NCBI GenBank assembly: GCA_030638765.1
Contig: DAOWDZ010000115.1
Coordinates: forward strand, 1 to 5,899
Source of the DNA: Desulfocapsa sp.
Lineage (GTDB): Bacteria; Desulfobacterota; Desulfobulbia; Desulfobulbales; Desulfocapsaceae
Length of the DNA stretch: 5,899 nt
Direction of reading: 5' to 3'
Position 1 is the first letter of the stretch. Each line of letters starts with the position of its first letter. Shown here piece by piece: positions 1-5,484 of the stretch. The translations under genes and the position numbers were made by a program. The notes beneath the pieces were generated by a model. The model ran no database searches. It worked only from the letters and a program-made list of their open reading frames with translations, and was not told the origin of the DNA.

Positions 1-884
1 AATTTAGGCATTACATAGTTAACAAACCCACCACCGTTTTTTTTTTTTTCGATAAGATCCTGTACTATTTTCAATCCATTTTCATTGGCCACATCCCACA
101 TATTTTTTCCTTTACCGGGACCCGACAACACAACTCCTTTTAAAGTTCCTACAAACATATATCTTCCATCAGCAAGACTGATATCCTCTATCCTTTCAAT
201 GACTTCCTTCTTTATTCTATTTTCTTCATCGTTAAGATAAGTACCATTTCCAATAACCCAATCCAATGGTTGAAAATATTTAACATAGGAAACCTTGGAA
301 ACACTTTTTCCGGGGGATGTTGGTCTATTCCAAGAATACGTAGAAAAACCTTCTTTTGCTTCAGATCGGGCAACAGCCAGTATATCTTTTACTAAATATT
401 TCCCATTACTATCCTGAATATCGATGATGTTTTGGCCTTCTAATTCGGGGTTATTACGATTAACCCGCTCAAAACCTGCCATGTCTTCAGCAAAATAATA
501 TCCTTCACCATCATTCCATGAGACAGCATAGAGTGCATCGTGAATTAATTTTGCAATTTCACTAATATTCAGACTTTTTGCATTTTTTTCATATATATGC
601 TGAGCGACCTGATAAGCTTCTTCAGTCCGATTCTGAACTTTTTCCTGTATCCTTTTGTCTAACATGGATCTTTTGTGTTCAATATATCTCGTTACATGAT
701 GAATCTCTTTTTTAATTTCACTTTTACGATCATTTAGATACGTTTCGCGGATTTCTTTTTTGTGAATTTGAGAATATTTAATACTGTCATTAAGCCATAA
801 AAAACCAATTGCAACGACAGAAAGAGACGTCAACAGACATACGCCAAACTGAATTATTCCAACTAAACTTTTCTTTTTTTCCAT
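1..884 (-). CDS. Membrane-bound double-Cache-domain sensor protein, N-terminal part (C-terminus beyond left edge)
   Basis: This is a 5'-complete, 3'-truncated gene; 294 residues are visible. The ATG at 884-882 follows an AAGGA Shine-Dalgarno five bases upstream. Residues 2-5 are basic (EKKK), followed by one hydrophobic membrane segment at about 7-31. A charged, probably helical stretch (about 36-115) leads into a first Cache module (about 118-230) with the typical landmarks YYFAEDMAGF (129-138), the N-P-E-L-E-G-Q-N segment (144-152), SYVKYFQPLDWVIGNGTYL (199-217). A second Cache-like module follows (RYMFVGTLKGVV at 241-252, GGGFVNYVMPK at 284-294). This matches the dCache_2 type of extracytoplasmic ligand-binding region. 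Such proteins end in a histidine kinase, diguanylate cyclase or chemotaxis module; which one applies here is outside the window. Homologues are known to bind small organic acids in some cases, but the ligand here cannot be read. A 13-A run lies in the coding strand at residues 279-283; the frame is intact through it. Confidence 0.85.
   Translation of the reverse strand, partial: MEKKKSLVGIIQFGVCLLTSLSVVAIGFLWLNDSIKYSQIHKKEIRETYLNDRKSEIKKEIHHVTRYIEHKRSMLDKRIQEKVQNRTEEAYQVAQHIYEKNAKSLNISEIAKLIHDALYAVSWNDGEGYYFAEDMAGFERVNRNNPELEGQNIIDIQDSNGKYLVKDILAVARSEAKEGFSTYSWNRPTSPGKSVSKVSYVKYFQPLDWVIGNGTYLNDEENRIKKEVIERIEDISLADGRYMFVGTLKGVVLSGPGKGKNMWDVANENGLKIVQDLIEKKKNGGGFVNYVMPK
37..49 (-). repeat. A13 homopolymer inside the Cache sensor gene
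   Basis: Thirteen consecutive T on the plus strand give A13 on the coding strand, read as the end of a Glu codon, three Lys codons and the start of an Asn codon. The reading frame continues through it into a conserved Cache motif (GGGFVNY), so 13 is the in-frame count. Runs this long are prone to replication or RNA-polymerase slippage, and also to sequencing error. Confidence 0.9.
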
Positions 885-896
885 TGAAATCCTTAA

Positions 897-916
897 GGCA
901 TTCAAGCATTGTCTAA
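897..916. repeat. Direct repeat, copy 1 (GGCAT-TC-AAGCATTGTCTAA)
   Basis: A 20-nt element that recurs at 1112-1130 with one base fewer in the middle. The last 13 bases (904-916) are identical in both copies, as are the first five. This copy lies in the probable 5' leader of the Cache gene, between its promoter and its ribosome binding site. Its function is unknown. Confidence 0.8.
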
Positions 917-939
917 CGTTCTAGCTATAGGATATTTGT

Positions 940-958
940 CATATGATCTAATCATATG
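940..958. promoter_or_regulatory. Perfect palindrome over the Cache-gene -10 box, probable operator
   Basis: CATATGAT-cta-ATCATATG is an exact inverted repeat with 8-bp arms and a 3-base centre; one more base pair (939/959) extends it. On the minus strand the -10 hexamer TATGAT lies wholly inside one arm. There is no following T-run, so it is unlikely to be a terminator. A dimeric repressor bound here would cover the -10 box and the predicted start of transcription. The regulator is not identifiable from the window. Confidence 0.55.
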
Positions 959-979
959 AAATGGCTGTATGTAAGTCAA
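951..979 (-). promoter_or_regulatory. Sigma70-type promoter of the Cache sensor gene
   Basis: Read on the minus strand, TTGACT (979-974) and TATGAT (956-951) are separated by 17 bases, a near-consensus housekeeping promoter. Transcription should start near 944, giving a leader of about 60 nt that contains direct-repeat copy 1 and the AAGGA ribosome binding site. Confidence 0.65.
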
Positions 980-1111
980 ATAAGATTAGCAGGAACATGA
1001 TAAGCCCCATACAACAGAAGTGGTTCTTGAGAAGTTTTACAAGATATGGAAGAAAGCTTGCGGTAAAATAGGGTTTGGTGTAATAGTTTTTCACTATTTT
1101 AGATAAAAAGC

Positions 1112-1130
1112 GGCATGAAGCATTGTCTAA
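1112..1130. repeat. Direct repeat, copy 2 (GGCAT-G-AAGCATTGTCTAA)
   Basis: Second copy of the element at 897-916, in the same orientation with unit starts 215 bp apart. It ends 18 bp before the tRNA-Arg gene, so it occupies the tRNA promoter region. The 195 bp between the copies show no terminal inverted repeats and no convincing gene. Confidence 0.8.
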
Positions 1131-1146
1131 TCATTGTACTTATAAT
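1126..1146 (+). promoter_or_regulatory. Candidate -10 elements upstream of tRNA-Arg
   Basis: TCTAAT (1126-1131) matches TATAAT at five of six positions and would start transcription near 1138, giving a short tRNA leader, but no good -35 lies 16-18 bp before it. A perfect TATAAT lies at 1141-1146, but it ends two bases before the mature tRNA end and would start transcription inside the tRNA. The first is the better candidate; neither is certain. Confidence 0.3.
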
Positions 1147-1148
1147 GT

Positions 1149-1225
1149 GCACCCATAGCTCAGCTGGATAGAGCACCGGACTTCGAATCCGGGAGTCGTA
1201 GGTTCGAATCCTACTGGGTGTACCA
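1149..1225 (+). tRNA. tRNA-Arg, anticodon TCG
   Basis: A complete 77-nt cloverleaf with encoded CCA. The acceptor stem pairs GCACCCA with TGGGTGT, the D stem GCTC with GAGC, the anticodon stem CCGGA with TCCGG, and the T stem GTAGG with CCTAC around the TTCGAAT loop. The variable region is five bases (GAGTC). The anticodon loop CTTCGAA places TCG at 1183-1185, reading the CGA arginine codon and by wobble other CGN codons. The discriminator base is A. The first acceptor pair is G1-U72 rather than Watson-Crick; all other stems pair fully. The gene is convergent with the kinase gene, whose stop codon lies 27 bp beyond the CCA. No hairpin plus T-run terminator is visible after it. Confidence 0.97.
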
Positions 1226-1252
1226 AAATATCTGCTTCTTCCCTCTATTCTT

Positions 1253-2308
1253 TCACGGCAAGCTCCTCAAAGCTGAAGTAACCGTCTTCCTTAAAACTTG
1301 CATTTCCAAAAATGAATCTTTTGCCAGAAGAATGCCTAAAGACTCCACGGCAGGACACAAAAACTGTTTAAAAAAAACTTTTTTGCGCTTTTTTGTTAAG
1401 AACGCAAAGGCACCCACTATCTGAAGATTTCGCTGTAAAGCCAACAAATAGTATTGATCAATAAATATTTTTCGATCAACACCAATTAATTCTTCGAGTT
1501 TTTCAAGATAAAGATCAAGCAAATCCATTTGAAAATCAGCTGGCAGAGCTGTATATGGATCAAGGAGCAGAGAAGCCACATCATAGGCTAGAGGCCCAAG
1601 TCGTCCCCCCTGGAAGTCAATGAAACAAGGCTCATTTTGATACAGCATAATATTTCGTGACTGAAAATCACGATGGAGAAAATATTCGGCTGGAATTGAA
1701 GCGGCTTTATCTGCTATCAAAACAAATTCTTCCTGCAACCCATTTGGTTCTTTATTACCTAAATAATCTATCCAGAACGCTCTCAGAAAATAGTGTGATT
1801 CCCGCTCAAGCATCAACCCCTTATCATACCGTGGAGTATCCCAGCACCAGGATGAATCAAAGCCCTTTGCTCCTTGAACCTGCATCACAGCAAGGTTCTG
1901 AACAACATTCGTATACCAGGACCGAACACTCTCTGTCCTACTATCCGTTACTTTACTATTTGTCACGAAATCATGAAGCTTTGTGTCGCCAAAATCTTCA
2001 AAAAGCAGAACACCATGCTCTTCATTCCAACCATACTGCTCTGGAACTCTCACTCCTTTTTTGAAAAGATGTAAACCGATTCTTCGGGCAGCATGAGCTT
2101 CTGCAAGATCCAGTTGAGTCAAAGACGGGGGAGCCACTGCGAGACAAATGCTCTCGCCATTTGCTGTGATCCGCCAAAACTTCCTACTGGATCCATCACC
2201 AGACAGAGTTGTTATGGTAAGTTCGTTTTTACTCACCCTCACAATCCCTGCCTTTTCCATCAGGTCATGGATAATAGCCAGATTTTTTGTTTCATTTGTA
2301 TTATTCAT
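1253..2308 (-). CDS. Aminoglycoside phosphotransferase-fold kinase, COG3178/AmgK-like (sugar or small-molecule kinase)
   Basis: This 351-residue soluble protein has the APH/choline-kinase fold. The nucleotide-binding strand-turn is LSGDGSSRKFWRI (35-47). The hinge-like segment LLFEDFGD is at 101-108. The catalytic loop HRDFQSRNIM (212-221) has D214 as likely catalytic base and N219 as metal ligand. The second metal-binding motif is IDFQGGRLGP (230-239, D231), followed by the conserved D243 in AYDVASLLLDPY. The motif spacing and the HRD...RN-M / IDFQ-GP-YD signature resemble AmgK, the N-acetylmuramate/N-acetylglucosamine anomeric kinase of cell-wall recycling, but the usual partner nucleotidyltransferase (MurU) is not in view, so the substrate is left open. 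An in-frame TAG lies shortly upstream, limiting the start to the ATG at 2308 or the Met at residue 17. Neither has a clear Shine-Dalgarno. It is transcribed divergently from metFV with a 56-bp gap. Two A/T tracts near 1368-1396 encode the lysine-rich segment KKRKK. Confidence 0.85.
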   Translation of the reverse strand: MNNTNETKNLAIIHDLMEKAGIVRVSKNELTITTLSGDGSSRKFWRITANGESICLAVAPPSLTQLDLAEAHAARRIGLHLFKKGVRVPEQYGWNEEHGVLLFEDFGDTKLHDFVTNSKVTDSRTESVRSWYTNVVQNLAVMQVQGAKGFDSSWCWDTPRYDKGLMLERESHYFLRAFWIDYLGNKEPNGLQEEFVLIADKAASIPAEYFLHRDFQSRNIMLYQNEPCFIDFQGGRLGPLAYDVASLLLDPYTALPADFQMDLLDLYLEKLEELIGVDRKIFIDQYYLLALQRNLQIVGAFAFLTKKRKKVFFKQFLCPAVESLGILLAKDSFLEMQVLRKTVTSALRSLP

Positions 2309-2317
2309 GTATACAAT
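2287..2317 (+). promoter_or_regulatory. Possible metFV promoter
   Basis: TTGTTT (2287-2292) is followed after 17 bp by TATACA (2310-2315), or after 19 bp by TACAAT (2312-2317), which fits the -10 consensus at five of six positions. The start would lie about 40 nt before the ATG at 2365. The match is moderate and overlaps the first codons of the divergent kinase gene. Confidence 0.3.
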
Positions 2318-2344
2318 GTAGCCATTGACCTAAATATTTCGCAA
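2315..2344 (-). promoter_or_regulatory. Possible kinase-gene promoter close to its start codon
   Basis: On the minus strand TTGCGA (2344-2339) and TACATT (2320-2315) are 18 bp apart, each matching consensus at four of six positions. The predicted start falls at about 2308-2309, on the ATG itself, which would give a leaderless mRNA. This is consistent with the missing Shine-Dalgarno, but the promoter is weak. Confidence 0.2.
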
Positions 2345-2364
2345 GAGAAAAGGGATTTGCAACT

Positions 2365-3870
2365 ATGATTCAGACGGGATTAAATATATTTCGGGACTCA
2401 CTTCTGAATAACGATGAGTTCACCATCACCTATGAACTGGTTCCAGGTCGTGGATCTGGTGGAAAAAGGCTGGAAAACATCCTGCGACTTACGGAACTTG
2501 CTAAGGAAGATGGAAGGATTAAGGCATTCTCCATTACTGACAACCCCGGAGGTCATCCAGCACTTTCTCCAACTTCACTTGGACTTGACATACAGGCAAT
2601 GGGACTCTCCCCCCTTCTCCATTTTTCCCTTAAAGATAAAAACCGGAATATGGCAGAGAGTCAATTGTTCGAATGTCACCGCCATGATTTACTGAACCTT
2701 CTTGTCCTTGGTGGCGATTTTCCGCGTTATGGCTTCCAAGGACAGGCAATGCCCGTTTTCGATCTTGATTCCACTCAATTATTAACTCTTATTGAACGAC
2801 TCCGTCACAATGTCACAGTAAAGCAAGGTGCCCCGGGCCAGGCAATGGAGCTTTCTAAAATGAATTTCTTTGCTGGCTGTGTAACCTCACCCTTTAAAAC
2901 TTTAGAATCTGAACAAGTCTGGCAATATGTAAAACTCCTCACAAAAATCCAATGCGGAGCCCAGTTTGTCATCAGTCAACTTGGGTATGACAGCGTCAAA
3001 TATCAGGAACTTATACGTTTTATATCCGATCAAAATCTCTCCATACCCGTAATGGCCAATGTTTTCGTCCCAAACCTCACCGTTGCCCGTATTATGAATA
3101 AAGGACGTGTTCCTGGCGTTATCTTCCCTGATAAACTTCTACGCACAATGGAGGATGAAGCAGAAAGTACCGATAGAGGAGAAAAGGCTCGCCTAGACCG
3201 AGCGGCTAAAATGGTTACTGCCTTACGAGTAATGGGATATTCAGGAATTCACCTCGGCGGCAATGATCTCGACTTTACAGCCATCTCATATCTTCTTGAC
3301 AAATCAGAAGAATTCACGAGAGAATCCATACAAGAAGAAGTTCACTTTCCGGCACCTGACACCTGGTATTTGTACAAAACCGACAATCACAAACCAAAAA
3401 GTCGTAACCTCCCCTTTCTTTTCAGCGGCAATGAGTTTGTCCACAAACACGTATTTACTGAAAATGGATTCTTATTCCCACTTGCCAAAAAAATCAGCAT
3501 GAAGGCTCTTGATAATACCTTCCTGCACCGACTCTACACCTCTGTGGAACATTTCAGCAAAAAAGCTCTATTTCACTGTAAAATGTGCGGGGATTGTACT
3601 TTAGCTGAATCTTCTTACCTCTGCCCTCAATCCGGATGCCCAAAAAGAATGATTAATGGCCCCTGTGGTGGTTCCAACAATGGCTTTTGTGAAGTTTACC
3701 CCAACGAACGGCTCTGTTTTTGGGTTCGAAGTTTTCATAGAGGGCCTGAGCCTGACTGTCATAATTTCCACACTTTAAAGTCGATCCCTCCAAAAGACTG
3801 GGCATTAAACAGAACCTCTTCCTGGCTCAACTTTTTTTCCGGCAAGGATCATTGCAGGCTTAAGCCTTAA
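2365..3870 (+). CDS. Methylenetetrahydrofolate reductase with fused MetV-type cysteine-rich C-terminal domain
   Basis: The 501-residue cytoplasmic enzyme should reduce 5,10-methylene-THF to 5-methyl-THF, for methionine synthesis or the methyl branch of the Wood-Ljungdahl pathway. Residues about 10-315 form the MetF TIM-barrel domain: ITYELVPGRG (21-30, with the family glutamate E24), ITDNPGG (57-63), HFSLKDKNRN (86-95), LLVLGGDFP (112-120, with the flavin-contacting Asp of the family's GD-P motif), QFVISQLGYD (200-209) and IPVMANVFV (227-235). After a linker (about 320-395) comes the cysteine-rich MetV/MTHFR_C domain: C405, C408, C411, C420, C425, C434 (in NGPCGG), C442 and C451. This Cys pattern could bind zinc or iron-sulfur and is associated with electron transfer to or partnering with MetF in anaerobes. 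The ATG has an AGGG ribosome site ten bases upstream. Known folate-pathway partners are absent nearby. A 10-bp palindrome (GGCTTAAGCC) sits just before the stop. Confidence 0.9.
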   Translation: MIQTGLNIFRDSLLNNDEFTITYELVPGRGSGGKRLENILRLTELAKEDGRIKAFSITDNPGGHPALSPTSLGLDIQAMGLSPLLHFSLKDKNRNMAESQLFECHRHDLLNLLVLGGDFPRYGFQGQAMPVFDLDSTQLLTLIERLRHNVTVKQGAPGQAMELSKMNFFAGCVTSPFKTLESEQVWQYVKLLTKIQCGAQFVISQLGYDSVKYQELIRFISDQNLSIPVMANVFVPNLTVARIMNKGRVPGVIFPDKLLRTMEDEAESTDRGEKARLDRAAKMVTALRVMGYSGIHLGGNDLDFTAISYLLDKSEEFTRESIQEEVHFPAPDTWYLYKTDNHKPKSRNLPFLFSGNEFVHKHVFTENGFLFPLAKKISMKALDNTFLHRLYTSVEHFSKKALFHCKMCGDCTLAESSYLCPQSGCPKRMINGPCGGSNNGFCEVYPNERLCFWVRSFHRGPEPDCHNFHTLKSIPPKDWALNRTSSWLNFFSGKDHCRLKP

Positions 3871-3918
3871 AGAACGGGTAACAGATATTTTATTGAGTTT
3901 CAGATATCCTTCATTCCC

Positions 3919-3946
3919 TTGCCTTTCCGCCTTTTTCTGCTAAAAT
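3919..3946 (+). promoter_or_regulatory. Candidate sigma70-type promoter of the two-component genes
   Basis: TTGCCT (3919-3924) and TAAAAT (3941-3946) are separated by 16 bp, with a -10 matching consensus at five of six positions. The predicted start, about 3953, lies two bases before the ATG at 3955, implying a leaderless or nearly leaderless mRNA. The 84-bp gap holds no convincing terminator for metFV, so read-through is also possible. A heptamer CAGATAT occurs twice (3882-3888 and 3901-3907). Confidence 0.4.
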
Positions 3947-3954
3947 ACCAGATT

Positions 3955-5463
3955 ATGCATACCTTAAAAGTTCAACTGGGACTCACTCTCTCGGTACTCC
4001 TCTTTATCAGCATGTTTCTTTTTGGATTTGTTATGCTAATGCTCTGGCAACGAAGTGAAATTTCTCAAGAAACAGAAACAAACACAAAACTTCTCCACTT
4101 CGCAGCATCCGCCATCACCCAAACTGAAATTTCAGAAGATCCCCAGACCTTACCCAAAGAAATCAGTCATTATTTACAAGAGAGAGACATCATCTGCCTG
4201 CAATGGCAAAGCAGCAGTGACACTTCCATTCAAAACCACGGCATATGCCCTGAAAATATTTCCCTTAAACCATTATTAAAAGATTCAGCGACCCATGCAA
4301 AAAAATCCACAGATTATGCTGGCATGACCTGGAATGGTTTCTTTTTCTCAAAACATTATCTGCTGATAGCCGTCCCACTTATTCCGGGAGAAAAAAATCG
4401 TGGATCCATTGGACTTGTCCGTTCACTGGATGACATTTCAGCGACAATTAACCAGGCCCAAAAGATATTCTTTGCCTATCTGGTTATCAACCTTCTTGTT
4501 TTTACCACCATCGGATTCACACGTTTGGTCCATTTGGTTATAAAACCTATTCAAAGACTGGCAAAACTCGCAGATTCACGCACCGAAATTAATGACACAA
4601 CTTTTCTATCCAGTGAAGGATTAGGAGAGTACACTCAACTATCTCTCAGCCTGAATCGTCTTGTGGCACGAATAGATGGTGACAAACAGGAACTTCGTCA
4701 AACTGTAAAGTCCTTAAAAGTGGCAAATGATGAACTCCAGAGAAATCGGGATGAAATGATCAGGACTGAGAAACTGGCTTCAATTGGAAGACTTTCAGCT
4801 GGCCTTGCCCATGAAATTGGAAATCCTTTAGGTATAATTCAAGGATACATCGATCTGCTCAAAGAAGAATCTCTCAGTATTGACGATAAGAAAGCATTTA
4901 GTGAACGTGCAACCCAGGAACTTAATCGCATAAATACTCTTATACGAAATCTTCTTGACCTTTCAAGATCTCCTGTGGCATCTTCGGTTGAAACCATTGA
5001 TCTTCATCCGCTCCTTGAAGATTTAGTAAAGACCGTTAGCGTGAGAAAAACACATCGCCCAGTTCATTACGTTACAAAGCTTAATGCTACTGGAAGTGAA
5101 GTAATTGTTGATAGTGACGGGTTACGCCAGGTGTTCCTTAACTGTATTCTCAATTCAATCGATGCCATTGACGAAACAACAAACAATGAAGACGGAAATA
5201 TTAGTATTGAAACTGAAAGCTCAAACGATCAAATTAATATAACCTTAAGTGATAATGGAGCAGGTATTAATCCTGAAAACAGAGATGCTGTCTTTGATCC
5301 ATTCTTTACCACCAAAGAAGTTGGTCAGGGAACGGGACTTGGGCTTGCAGTAGCCCATAATATTATTAAGAAATCAGGTGGTACAATCAGAATTTCCACA
5401 AACACAAACCAGGGAGCATCTGTTGTTGTCACCCTTCCACTTGTCGCAGAAGAACGTTGCTGA
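3955..5463 (+). CDS. Membrane histidine kinase with HAMP, NtrB-like transmitter (two-component sensor)
   Basis: A 502-residue sensor that should autophosphorylate on His286 and pass phosphate to the response regulator encoded next. Topology: short N-terminus, membrane segment about 8-31, a periplasmic domain of about 140 residues (32-170) of no recognised type, a second membrane segment about 171-190, then a HAMP linker (about 191-243, KPIQRLAKLAD) and a coiled-coil lead-in (245-270). The H-box is EKLASIGRLSAGLAHEIGNP (272-291), the pattern of NtrB/ZraS/AtoS-type kinases. The ATPase domain shows the N-box (N396, N400), G1 DNGAGI (433-438), F-box FDPFFTTK (447-454) and G2 GQGTGLGL (457-464); all catalytic motifs are intact. 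A TTG at 3919 in the same frame would add 12 residues, but the ATG is preferred because it begins directly at the membrane anchor and the candidate promoter overlaps the TTG. Neither start has a clear Shine-Dalgarno. The stop precedes the regulator gene by 21 bp. Confidence 0.93.
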   Translation: MHTLKVQLGLTLSVLLFISMFLFGFVMLMLWQRSEISQETETNTKLLHFAASAITQTEISEDPQTLPKEISHYLQERDIICLQWQSSSDTSIQNHGICPENISLKPLLKDSATHAKKSTDYAGMTWNGFFFSKHYLLIAVPLIPGEKNRGSIGLVRSLDDISATINQAQKIFFAYLVINLLVFTTIGFTRLVHLVIKPIQRLAKLADSRTEINDTTFLSSEGLGEYTQLSLSLNRLVARIDGDKQELRQTVKSLKVANDELQRNRDEMIRTEKLASIGRLSAGLAHEIGNPLGIIQGYIDLLKEESLSIDDKKAFSERATQELNRINTLIRNLLDLSRSPVASSVETIDLHPLLEDLVKTVSVRKTHRPVHYVTKLNATGSEVIVDSDGLRQVFLNCILNSIDAIDETTNNEDGNISIETESSNDQINITLSDNGAGINPENRDAVFDPFFTTKEVGQGTGLGLAVAHNIIKKSGGTIRISTNTNQGASVVVTLPLVAEERC

Positions 5464-5484
5464 TGTGGTGCAGGAACTCAATGT

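Noticed and set aside
961..1071. Small plus-strand ORF of 36 basic residues between the Cache gene and the tRNA
   Set aside because: No ribosome binding site, the start overlaps the Cache-gene promoter region on the opposite strand, and no recognisable protein features.
1149..1225. tRNA-Arg as an integration site of a genomic island
   Set aside because: No integrase gene and no repeat of the tRNA 3' end elsewhere in the window; the nearby direct repeat is upstream of the tRNA and does not include tRNA sequence.
1657..2064. Plus-strand ORF of 135 codons opposite the kinase gene
   Set aside because: Antisense shadow of a gene with intact kinase motifs; low-complexity Leu/Ser/His-rich translation and no ribosome site.
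3857..3866. GGCTTAAGCC palindrome before the metFV stop as a terminator
   Set aside because: Only 10 bp, no loop and no T-run after it; it is within coding sequence and probably chance.
4973..4992. TGGCAT...TTGA inside the histidine kinase as a sigma54 promoter
   Set aside because: The -12 element lacks the invariant GC at the correct spacing, and it lies inside a coding region with no gene start after it.
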